Shown here one piece after another: positions 43,384 to 51,222 of a DNA stretch of 64,000 nt; position 1 is the first letter of the stretch; each line of letters starts with the position of its first letter. The position numbers and the translations under genes are program-made. This stretch comes from Saccharothrix violaceirubra (GTDB lineage: Bacteria; Actinomycetota; Actinomycetes; Mycobacteriales; Pseudonocardiaceae). The stretch covers positions 1,860,001 through 1,924,000 of the forward strand of contig NZ_JACHJS010000001.1 in the NCBI RefSeq assembly GCF_014203755.1, given 5' to 3'. The notes below the pieces were generated by a model, which saw nothing but the letters and a program-made list of their open reading frames with translations, searched no databases and was not told where the DNA came from.

Positions 43384-45129
43384 TCACCACCCGTCGTGCG
43401 GCGGCACGGCGGTGACGTGGTGCAACGGGTTCGGCACGGTCCCGGTCGTCGGCACGGGCGGGCGCGCGGCCAGGTCCCGGTAGCCCAGCGTCAGCCGGTA
43501 CGAGTTGAGCGGGAAGCGCAGGAATTCGGCCTCGGTCAACGACCCCGCGTCCATGCGCGCGCCCAACGACGGGAACCGCGTCCGGTACGCGTCCACCTCG
43601 CCGCGCACCAACCCCCAGAACCGCTCCCCGGGCACGTCCAGCAGCCGCGCCAACGGCCGGAACACGCCGATCAGCAACGCGTCCACGATGTACTGCCGCA
43701 GCACCCGCCACGGCTTGCGCGGCAGCACGTGGTCGTGCGCGTCCGGCTCCGGGCCGCGTTCGGGCACCCGGTCGACGGACAGGTTCACGTCGTCGACCAG
43801 GTCCAACAACGCCACCCGCACCGGCATGCCCTGCCCGTCGGTGATCACCACGACGTTCTCGCCGTGCGGGTTCACCGTGATCCCGTACGTGTACAGCAGG
43901 TGCAGCAACGGTCGCAGCAGCACGCGCAGCAACGTCGAGAACCACACCTCCGGGTCGGCCGACCCCACGAACGAGCGCACGAGCGGTCGCCCGTCGCGGT
44001 CCACGTGCAGCACCGCCGCCAACGACCACGACCGCTCGCCCGCGCGTTCCACCACGGGTTCGCGCCAGATGCAGCCCAACGTCTCCAGCCACTGGTACGG
44101 CACGGCACCCGCCCGGGACAGCACCGGGTGCCGCACGGTCACCGACGCCACCTCGCCCAGCAGCGCGGTGCCCCACTCGCCGATCAGCTTGTCCGCGTCC
44201 CACAGCCCGCGCAGCCACTGGGTCACGACGGGTGCGGCGGCCGTGCAGTGCGGCGGGATGCCCCGGTAGACCGACGTGTTGAGCACGCGCAGCGGCAGCT
44301 TGACCTGGAACCGGCCCGGATCGTCCACATTGGACATCGTGCGGATCGCCTGGGTGGGCAGGTACCAGTCCGGTCCCTCGCCGAGTTCGACGATCCGGCC
44401 GGTCGCCAGCTCCGGCGCCCACAGCGTGCGCACGACGTGGTCGAGCTGCCACGGGTGCACCGGCAGCCACACGTAGGCCCGCGGGTCGACGCCGAGTTCC
44501 TGCACCACCTCGGTGAACCGCTCCACGGTCATCGGGTCCAGCTCGTGCCGCAGCACGGCCTCCTCGGACAGCTCGGAGGTGCCCCGGAACTCGGCCAGCC
44601 CCCGGTGCACGGCCAGCCACGGCAGTCGCAGGGGCGTGCGCGACTCGGGCGCGTACCGGGCCACGTCCTCGGCGCCGAACCCGATCCGGCCCTTGTTCGC
44701 GATCAGCCACGGGTGCCCGGTGAGGTGCCCGTCCAGCTCGGCCCGGCCCATCGACGCCAGTTCGGCGGACGGCCGCGCGGTCGCGGCCAGCGCCACGTCG
44801 GCCGCGAGCGTGGCCGTCACCTCGGCCAGGAACCCGGCCGTGGTCGCCGGGTCCACGTCCAGTGCCACCAGGGCATCCGCCAGGAACCGCTGCACGTCGG
44901 CGCACGGTTGCACCACGTCGTCGCCCAGCACGCCGGTCGCCGTCCGGTGGACCGACGCCGGGTCGACGACCCACCCGCCGAACGCGGTCCGCTCGGCCGT
45001 GAACGTGTACACGGCGTCCGGGAAGCGCAGCGCGTAGCCGGGTCCGGGGGTGAGCAGGCCCTCGAAGCACAGCTCGCCGATCGCCTTCGCGAGCAGGGCC
45101 GCCGAGCACTCGTGCCACAGGTCAGTCAA
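43384..45129 (-). CDS. NIS siderophore synthetase, IucA/IucC family (second of the operon)
   Basis: 581 residues. It joins a carboxylate such as citrate or its monoamide to an amine or hydroxamate with ATP. Family motifs: GHPWLIANKGRIGF, WLPVHPWQLDHVV, FQVKLPLRVLNTSVYR and the active-site ITVNPHGENVVV, with a C-terminal FhuF-like thumb region. Its start overlaps the hydroxylase stop by 8 nt, and it is last in the operon, likely doing the second condensation. Start ATG 45129. Confidence 0.93.
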   Translation of the reverse strand: MTDLWHECSAALLAKAIGELCFEGLLTPGPGYALRFPDAVYTFTAERTAFGGWVVDPASVHRTATGVLGDDVVQPCADVQRFLADALVALDVDPATTAGFLAEVTATLAADVALAATARPSAELASMGRAELDGHLTGHPWLIANKGRIGFGAEDVARYAPESRTPLRLPWLAVHRGLAEFRGTSELSEEAVLRHELDPMTVERFTEVVQELGVDPRAYVWLPVHPWQLDHVVRTLWAPELATGRIVELGEGPDWYLPTQAIRTMSNVDDPGRFQVKLPLRVLNTSVYRGIPPHCTAAAPVVTQWLRGLWDADKLIGEWGTALLGEVASVTVRHPVLSRAGAVPYQWLETLGCIWREPVVERAGERSWSLAAVLHVDRDGRPLVRSFVGSADPEVWFSTLLRVLLRPLLHLLYTYGITVNPHGENVVVITDGQGMPVRVALLDLVDDVNLSVDRVPERGPEPDAHDHVLPRKPWRVLRQYIVDALLIGVFRPLARLLDVPGERFWGLVRGEVDAYRTRFPSLGARMDAGSLTEAEFLRFPLNSYRLTLGYRDLAARPPVPTTGTVPNPLHHVTAVPPHDGW

Positions 45130-46384
45130 CGGGTTCTCCCGGTGCGGTGAAAGCGGTGTAGGCGGTGTCGCGGGGCAGCGGGTAGACCTCGCGCCCGGCG
45201 ACCGCGTTGAGGATCGTGGCGTTGCGCACCGCGCCGATGCCCAGGTCCGGCGCCGCCACGCCGTGGCTGTGCAGGTCGGCGCCCGCGACGAAGATCCGCC
45301 CGGTCACGGTCGGGTCCAGCGCGATCGAGTGGTCCAGCGCCACGACGTGACGACCGCGGTGGTCCCGGCGGATCAGCGGTTCCAGCGGGTCGAGGAACGG
45401 CGTCGCCGCCTGCTCGTAGCCGGTCGCGGCGACCACGACGTCCGTGCGGTGCCGGAACAGCCGGCCGGTGTCGCGGTGCGCGCACGTCAGCACGGTCTCG
45501 CCGGCGACCCGCTCGGACGCCACCACGGCCACGCCCGGCCGCAGTTCGACCGGCGCCAGGCCGCGCTCGAACTCCCGCCGGTACAGCAGGTCGTGCAGCT
45601 CCTCCAGGGTCCGTTCGGAGATCGCCCGGTAGTGGCGCCAGTGCTCGGCGCGCAGCTCGTCGCGGCGGTCCTGCGGCAGGCTGTGGAAGTGCCGCACGTA
45701 CGACGGCGTGGTCATCTCCAGGACCAGCTTGGTGTAGTCCAGCGGCGCGAACACCGGCGTGCGGGTCAACCACGACACGGCCGGACCGCCCGCGAGGTTG
45801 CGCCGCACCAGGTCCAGCACGATCTCCGCGCCGGACTGCCCGGACCCGACCACCGTCACCCGGTCGCCGGACACGTCCGAGTGCAGGAACTCCGAACTGT
45901 GCACGACCTGTGCTTTGGCCAACGCCGTCGGCACGAGCGGGCGCGTGCCCACGCCGAGCACGAGGTCGCGGGCGTCGAGCGAGAAACCCTCGCCGGACAC
46001 CACGAACCGGTCGCCGGTCCAGTCCACCCGCGCGACCTCGTGCCCGAAGCGCACGGACGGCAGCCGCTCCACCGCCCACCGCAGGTAGTCCTCGTACTCG
46101 CGGCGCGTCGGGTGGAACCGCTCCCGCACGTAGAACCGGTACATCCGGTCCCGGTCGCGCAGGTAGGCCAGGAACGACAGCGGGTGCGTCGGGTCGACCA
46201 GCGTCACCAGGTCGGCCAGGAAGCTGACCTGGAGCAGGGCGTCGTCGAACATCATGCCGCTGTGCCAGCGGAACTCCGCCCGCCGGTCGAGCACGACCGC
46301 GTCCAGACCGTCCACAGTGGACGCCAGCGCGGCCAGGCCCAGGCCGAACGGTCCGCAGCCGATCGCCACGACGTCGTGCGTCAT
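45122..46384 (-). CDS. Siderophore amine N-hydroxylase (IucD/DesB-like flavin monooxygenase)
   Basis: 420 residues. FAD site AIGCGPFGLGLAAL at the start, NADPH site VTVVGSGQSGAEIVLDL, and the late ATGYE plus LHSHGVAAPDLGIGAVRN motifs of lysine/ornithine N-monooxygenases. It hydroxylates the terminal amine of a diamine such as cadaverine, or of lysine. ATG 46384 overlaps the acetyltransferase stop (ATGA). Confidence 0.93.
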   Translation of the reverse strand: MTHDVVAIGCGPFGLGLAALASTVDGLDAVVLDRRAEFRWHSGMMFDDALLQVSFLADLVTLVDPTHPLSFLAYLRDRDRMYRFYVRERFHPTRREYEDYLRWAVERLPSVRFGHEVARVDWTGDRFVVSGEGFSLDARDLVLGVGTRPLVPTALAKAQVVHSSEFLHSDVSGDRVTVVGSGQSGAEIVLDLVRRNLAGGPAVSWLTRTPVFAPLDYTKLVLEMTTPSYVRHFHSLPQDRRDELRAEHWRHYRAISERTLEELHDLLYRREFERGLAPVELRPGVAVVASERVAGETVLTCAHRDTGRLFRHRTDVVVAATGYEQAATPFLDPLEPLIRRDHRGRHVVALDHSIALDPTVTGRIFVAGADLHSHGVAAPDLGIGAVRNATILNAVAGREVYPLPRDTAYTAFTAPGEPVD

Positions 46385-46953
46385 CGGCCGCGCACCATGA
46401 GCAACGCCACCTTGTCCGGCAGCAGCACCTCGCCGACCGGCGCGAACCCGCCCGCCGTGAACGACGCGATCGCCCGCCGGTTGCGCACGTCCGGTTCGAG
46501 CACCACGCGCGTGCACAGCGGGTCGGCGTCGAACAGCGCCTCGCACAACGCGGGCAGCAGTTCGCGCACCAGGCCGCGCCCGGTCATTGCCAGCTCGCCG
46601 ATCGCCACGTGCAGGCCCACGTCGTGCGGCCGGGCCGGGTAGACCGACGCGACCACGTCCCGCGCCGCGCGGTAGATCTCCACGTACAGCACCGGATCGC
46701 CCCGGCCGACCAGGCACGGTCGCGAGTGCGCGCCCGCGAGCTGGTCGCGCAGCTCCCGCTCCCAGCGCTCGCGCGGCCACGCCTGGTGCCAGAACGCGGC
46801 CACGTGCGGTGCCTGCATCCACCGGTGCAGCAGGTCCACGTCCGGCCCGTCCGGGTCGACGGCGCGCAGCCACCACCCGTCGGGTGTCGGCACGGGCGGC
46901 GCGGGCACGCCGGACAGGTCGTCGGTCGCCCGATACGCGTCGAGGTGGGTCAC
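46381..46953 (-). CDS. Siderophore hydroxylamine acyltransferase (IucB/AlcB GNAT family)
   Basis: 190 residues. WMQAPHVAAFWHQAWPRERW and the YVEIYRAARDVVASVY segment are typical of the IucB/RhbD/AlcB acyltransferases; the acyl-CoA-binding GNAT turn lies near ELAMTGRGLVRELLPALCE. It would acetylate (or succinylate) the N-hydroxyamine to give a hydroxamate. GTG 46953 overlaps the preceding synthetase stop. Confidence 0.92.
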   Translation of the reverse strand: MTHLDAYRATDDLSGVPAPPVPTPDGWWLRAVDPDGPDVDLLHRWMQAPHVAAFWHQAWPRERWERELRDQLAGAHSRPCLVGRGDPVLYVEIYRAARDVVASVYPARPHDVGLHVAIGELAMTGRGLVRELLPALCEALFDADPLCTRVVLEPDVRNRRAIASFTAGGFAPVGEVLLPDKVALLMVRGR

Positions 46954-48836
46954 CGGGCGCACCTGCCCTCCCGCAACGGGTTCGGGGCCGCGAAGTACAC
47001 GGACTGGTTGTCCAGCGGGGCGAGCACCTCGTCGATGCCGGCCAGCCGGGTGAGCAGGTTCGCCTTGCACGGCAACGACTCGGCGGACAACCACCGCTTC
47101 GCCAGCCGGTCGCCGTCCGGCCCGGCCCGCGCCAACGCGGGCACCGCGTGCTCCAGCCGGGCGGCCATGACCGCCAGCAGGTCGCGCTCGTCGGCCAATC
47201 CCTCCTCGCCGAGGCAGCCGATCACGGCCAGCGCCTGGTTGCGCAGCAGGTAGTAGGTGAGCCGGTCGTCCACGATCGCGTCGTCGACGACGGCCAGGGT
47301 GGACTCGTGGACGCCGAGGTGCCCCAGCACCCGCGGCAGGTGCGAGGCGGCCAGGTAGTAGCCCTGGTTGTCCCGGTAGCGTCCGCCGACCACCCGGCCG
47401 GCCCGGTCGACGCGGACCAGCGTGTTCTGCTGGTGCGCCTCCAACCCGATGCCGGTCTCCGCGTAGAGGCGCAGCATGGGCACGAGCACGTGGTCGGTGT
47501 AGTCGGCGACCCACCGTGCCGCGTCGAGCCGGAGCACGAGTTCGCCCAGCAACGTGCGGCCGATGCCCGGACGCGGCGCCACCAGTCCGGCCAGGCAGCG
47601 CGAGTCGCCGATGTCCGAGGGGACCTTCCGCAGCGCCACGTCCAGGCCGGTCACGTCGCCGCCCTCGTCCACCGCGAGCCAGGCCGGGTCGCGCACGACG
47701 TCGAACGCCGGGTGCGCGGCGAGCGTCCCGGCCGCGAACCCGGTGTCGAGCAGGCGGTGGATCTCCGACCCGCGGCGCAGCTCGGTGGCCGTCGACTCGC
47801 GCCGGGAGTTGGTGATCCGCAGGCCCAGGGACAGCTTGAGCATCACCGGCGAACCCGTGCGGTAGACCGTGCGCAGGCTCGACGTCGCCGACCACGCCGG
47901 CCCGGACTCGCCCAGCGGTTCGAGCAGGCCGCGCGAGATCAACGACGCGATCCGGGGCCGGTGCACCAGGTCGCGCGCCTGCCACGGGTGGGCGGGCACC
48001 AGCACCCGGCCCGGCTCGGGCGTGCGCCCGGCGAGCGCGGCCAGCAGCGAGGGCGTGTCCGGTCCGTCGACCGCGCCGTGGGAGACGACCTCCTCGGCGG
48101 CGGAGAACCAGAACAGCGGGAACGAGCCGCGCAGCTCCGGCGAGAACCGCGCGTTGTCGGCGGCGGAGATGCCGTCCCGGCTCTTGGGCGCGGGGTGGTG
48201 CAGGTGCCCGAGCAGCAGGCGTTGTTCGGCCTCCAGGAACCGGTCGGCCGGACCCACGGGCTCGCGCCGGCGGTGCTCCACGAACACCTCGACCCGCCGC
48301 ACCGACTCGGCCACCCGCTCGACGAGGTCGGCCACGTCCCCGCCGAGCCGCGCGGCCACGAGGGCGGCGGCCAGGACCGGGTCGACGGGCCGCCCGTCGA
48401 GCGTGACGACCCCGAACCGGTGCCGCCCGGTGGGCGAGGCGTACCGGACGTCGGCCGCCAGCACCCCGCCCCGCACCTCCACCCGGACCCGGTCGTGGAC
48501 CGGGACGTCACGCTCGCGGGTCCAGCAGCGCAGCAACGCTTCGAGGTGGGCGTGGGCGGCGGCCTGTCCGGGCGGGCCGCACAGCGGGTCGCCGGCGTCG
48601 AGCAGGGGACGTCCCGGCGCGCGATCCCGGGGCCGCACCCGGCCCTCGTGGTGGTCGTGCGCACCGGGACCGCCGGAGGTCGGGTCGCCCAAGCCGCGAC
48701 CGGCGTCGTGACCGCTCGCGTCCGTGCCATCCGTGCCCGGGGCGGTCGGCGGCCGGCCGACGTCGTGCCCCGCCGGTAAGGGCGGGCGTCCCGGGAACCC
48801 CGTGGCGGGTGGGTGGTCGCGCGGGTCCGGCGTCAT
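46950..48836 (-). CDS. NIS siderophore synthetase, IucA/IucC family (first of the operon)
   Basis: 628 residues, ATG 48836 with GGAGGAGGGAG, overlapping the decarboxylase stop. The family core: HPAPKSRDGISAADNARFSP, VLVPAHPWQARDL, TSSLRTVY, VMLKLSLGLRITNSRRES and GIGLEAHQQNTLV. It is paralogous to the last gene, so citrate could be coupled twice. The first ~75 residues are a Gly/Pro/His/Asp-rich extension before the conserved domain, unusual for the family. Confidence 0.92.
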   Translation of the reverse strand: MTPDPRDHPPATGFPGRPPLPAGHDVGRPPTAPGTDGTDASGHDAGRGLGDPTSGGPGAHDHHEGRVRPRDRAPGRPLLDAGDPLCGPPGQAAAHAHLEALLRCWTRERDVPVHDRVRVEVRGGVLAADVRYASPTGRHRFGVVTLDGRPVDPVLAAALVAARLGGDVADLVERVAESVRRVEVFVEHRRREPVGPADRFLEAEQRLLLGHLHHPAPKSRDGISAADNARFSPELRGSFPLFWFSAAEEVVSHGAVDGPDTPSLLAALAGRTPEPGRVLVPAHPWQARDLVHRPRIASLISRGLLEPLGESGPAWSATSSLRTVYRTGSPVMLKLSLGLRITNSRRESTATELRRGSEIHRLLDTGFAAGTLAAHPAFDVVRDPAWLAVDEGGDVTGLDVALRKVPSDIGDSRCLAGLVAPRPGIGRTLLGELVLRLDAARWVADYTDHVLVPMLRLYAETGIGLEAHQQNTLVRVDRAGRVVGGRYRDNQGYYLAASHLPRVLGHLGVHESTLAVVDDAIVDDRLTYYLLRNQALAVIGCLGEEGLADERDLLAVMAARLEHAVPALARAGPDGDRLAKRWLSAESLPCKANLLTRLAGIDEVLAPLDNQSVYFAAPNPLREGRCAR

Positions 48837-50218
48837 GCCGCTCCCTCCTCCAGTGTGCGTTCCGCCGCCGCGCCCGCCTCGCGGACCAACGCCAGCAGCG
48901 CGGCCAGGTCCGCTTCCCGGGCCTCGGGGTTGAGCAGGGTGAACTTCAGGCACGTCGCCTTGTCCACCCGGGTCCGGCCCACCAGCGCCGAACCCCGGCG
49001 CAGCAGGACCCGGCGCAGTTCCGCGTTCACGCCGTCGGACCGGGACTCGTCGGCCGGGCGGTAGCGGAAGACGACCGTCGTCAGCGTCGCCTCGCCCACC
49101 AGGTCGAACGACGGGTCGGCGGCGATCAGCCGCGCCGCCCGCACGGCCAGGTCGTGGCAGCGGTCCAGCAGCGCGCCCAACCCGGCCCGGCCCAGTGCCA
49201 GCAACGTCGCCGCCACCTTCACCGCGTCCGGCCGCCGGGTCGTCTGCAACGTGCGCCCCAGCGTCCCGTCGTAGCCCTCGGCCCGGTCGTCCTCCGGGTT
49301 CAGGTACGCCACGGACCGGTCCAGGGCGCGGAAGACGTCCGGGTCCCGCACCAGCAGCACCCCGGCCGCCGCCGGCTGCCAGCCGATCTTGTGCAGGTCG
49401 GCGGTCACCGAGTCGGCCGCCGCGATGCCGTCGACCAGCCCGCGCAGCCGGTCCGAGAACAGCGCGCCGAAGCCGTAGGCCGCGTCCACGTGCAGCCACG
49501 TCCCGTACTCGTGCGCCAGCTCGGCCAGTTCGGGCAACGGGTCCACCGAGCCGAAGTCCGTCGTGCCCGCCGTCGCCACGACCGCGACCGGCGTGCCGCC
49601 CAGGCGCAGCGACGCCTCCAGGGCGTCGACCCGCATCCGCCGCCGCGCGTCCACCGGCACCGGCCGCACGGCCCGTTCGCCCAGGCCCAGCGCCGCGCAC
49701 GCCCGCAGCACCGAGAAGTGCGCCAGCTCCGAGCAGAACACCACCGGATCGGGCAGGCCCGCGACACCCTCCTCGCGGGCGTCCAGGCCGTGCCGGGCCG
49801 CCGCCGCGTCCCGGGCCAGCAGCAGCGCGGTCAGGTTCGAGAGCGTGCCGCCGGGCGTGAACACGCCGTCGCCCGCGCCGAACCCGGCCAGTTCCACCAG
49901 CGCGCCGAGCACCCACCGCTCCACCGCGATCGTCGCCGGACCCGAGTCGTAGGTGTCCAGGGACGCGTTGGACGCGCTGGCCAGCGCGTCGGCCTCGACG
50001 GCGACCGCCAGCGGCGGCGGCTGGAGGTGGGCCGCGCTGAACGGGCTGGTCAGGTCCGCGCCGTACTCGTCGAGCACGCGGCGCACCAGCGCCAGCGCGG
50101 CCGGTCCGCCCACGCCCCGGTGCGGCAGTCCGGGACCGAGCAGGTGTGCGGCGGCGGCGAGGACCTCGAACGGGCGGCCGGCGGGCAACGGTCGTCGGGA
50201 GGAACGAGCGGCGAACAC
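48833..50218 (-). CDS. PLP-dependent diamine-forming decarboxylase (lysine or diaminobutyrate type)
   Basis: 461 residues, GTG 50218. Group II PLP decarboxylase: FTPGGTLSNLTALLLARDAA, VATAGTTDFGSVDP, LHVDAAYGFGAL, and the PLP Lys at about residue 277 in SVTADLHKIGWQPAA. It starts the siderophore operon by making a diamine. Both DesA-like lysine decarboxylase (cadaverine) and 2,4-diaminobutyrate decarboxylase (1,3-diaminopropane) are relatives; no diaminobutyrate aminotransferase is present here, which favours lysine. Iron box 20 bp upstream. Confidence 0.88.
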   Translation of the reverse strand: MFAARSSRRPLPAGRPFEVLAAAAHLLGPGLPHRGVGGPAALALVRRVLDEYGADLTSPFSAAHLQPPPLAVAVEADALASASNASLDTYDSGPATIAVERWVLGALVELAGFGAGDGVFTPGGTLSNLTALLLARDAAAARHGLDAREEGVAGLPDPVVFCSELAHFSVLRACAALGLGERAVRPVPVDARRRMRVDALEASLRLGGTPVAVVATAGTTDFGSVDPLPELAELAHEYGTWLHVDAAYGFGALFSDRLRGLVDGIAAADSVTADLHKIGWQPAAAGVLLVRDPDVFRALDRSVAYLNPEDDRAEGYDGTLGRTLQTTRRPDAVKVAATLLALGRAGLGALLDRCHDLAVRAARLIAADPSFDLVGEATLTTVVFRYRPADESRSDGVNAELRRVLLRRGSALVGRTRVDKATCLKFTLLNPEAREADLAALLALVREAGAAAERTLEEGAA

Positions 50219-50237
50219 GGCACCTCCGACGGTCGAC

Positions 50238-50256
50238 TAAGGTTAGGCTTACCTCA
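50238..50256. promoter_or_regulatory. IdeR/DmdR iron box
   Basis: TAAGGTTAGGCTTACCTCA matches the actinobacterial iron-box consensus (TTAGGTTAGGCTnACCTAA) with few differences. It lies 20 bp before the decarboxylase start and should repress the operon when iron is plentiful. The 50219-50496 interval otherwise holds the promoters of both divergent operons; TAACCT near 50453 is a possible -10 for DUF948. Confidence 0.88.
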
Positions 50257-50496
50257 TCTACGCGGCGTCGTGTCAAGCGAGTGTGACGACCAGGTCGCAC
50301 GCTGTGACCAACGGTAGCCGTCGGGAACCCGGTCCAGTGGGAGCCATTCGGGCGTATCGATCGACTCCCCGTGATCAACCGGGAGGCGCGGTCGGCACCG
50401 CCGATCCGCCGACGACCGGATGTCGTTCGAGTCGGCGAGCGTGCTCGCGGTAACCTGTCGACCACCGTGCCGAGCACTACCCTCCAGGAGGATTTC

Positions 50497-50895
50497 GTGT
50501 CGCCAGGGCAGATCGCCGCACTGGTCGCCGCCGGTGCGTTCCTGCTGCTCGTGCTCCTGCTGGCGATCCCGTTGATCAAGCTGGGCCGGACGCTCGACGA
50601 GGCGACCATCGCCATCCGCAAGGCCCACGTGAACAGCGACCCGATCTTCTCCGGCGCCAACACGACGATCACGCACGTCAACACCCAGCTCGAGCGCGTG
50701 GACGGCATCACCGCCGACGCCCGCGCGGTCACCGGGAACGTCTCGGCGCTCACCTCGCTGTTCACCGCCACGCTCGGCGGACCGCTGGTCAAGGCCGCCG
50801 CGCTGTCGTGGGGCCTGAGCAAGGCCGTCCGCGCCCGTCGCAAGGCCGCCGACGCGCCCGCCGGCCGGCACGGTCGGAGGCGGGGTCGGCGATGA
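50497..50895 (+). CDS. DUF948 membrane-anchored protein
   Basis: 132 residues, GTG 50497 with GGAGG. One N-terminal membrane helix (IAALVAAGAFLLLVLLLAIP) then a soluble helical tail (LGRTLDEATIAIRKAHVN, NTTITHVNTQLERVDGI) and a basic C terminus. DUF948 proteins precede alaS in many actinobacteria; function unknown. Confidence 0.88.
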   Translation: MSPGQIAALVAAGAFLLLVLLLAIPLIKLGRTLDEATIAIRKAHVNSDPIFSGANTTITHVNTQLERVDGITADARAVTGNVSALTSLFTATLGGPLVKAAALSWGLSKAVRARRKAADAPAGRHGRRRGRR

Positions 50896-51155
50896 GGCGC
50901 CTGTTCTGGTTCGGGATCGGCCTGGCCCTCGGGGTCGTCGCCACCCGCAAGGTCAACCAGGCCGCCCACGCGGCCACCCCCGCCGGCATCGGCGAGAACG
51001 TCGGCGAGGGCCTGCGCGCCCTGGCCGGTGCCCTGGGCGAGTTCGGCGCCGACGTGCGCGCCGGCATGGCCGAGCGCGAGCACGAACTGCGGGACGACGT
51101 CCAGCGCCGCACGGGCCACACGCCGGGCCGGCGAGCGCGCGGGGCGAACGACTGA
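50892..51155 (+). CDS. Small membrane-anchored protein upstream of alaS
   Basis: 87 residues, ATG 50892 overlapping the DUF948 stop (ATGA). A short hydrophobic start ([20 protein letters not shown]), then an amphipathic helix ([20 protein letters not shown]) and a basic end. Conserved in position next to alaS in related genomes as far as general knowledge goes; no known role. Confidence 0.8.
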   Translation: MRRLFWFGIGLALGVVATRKVNQAAHAATPAGIGENVGEGLRALAGALGEFGADVRAGMAEREHELRDDVQRRTGHTPGRRARGAND

Positions 51156-51222
51156 TCGAGCACGACCCGAGTCGTTCGCCTTATCGCGCCCCGAAACCTC
51201 CACCCGGACAAGGACCGAGCCA

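Noticed and set aside
43384-50218. Standard desferrioxamine (desABCD) operon
   Set aside because: Two IucA/IucC synthetases are present, whereas desABCD has one; the gene order also differs.
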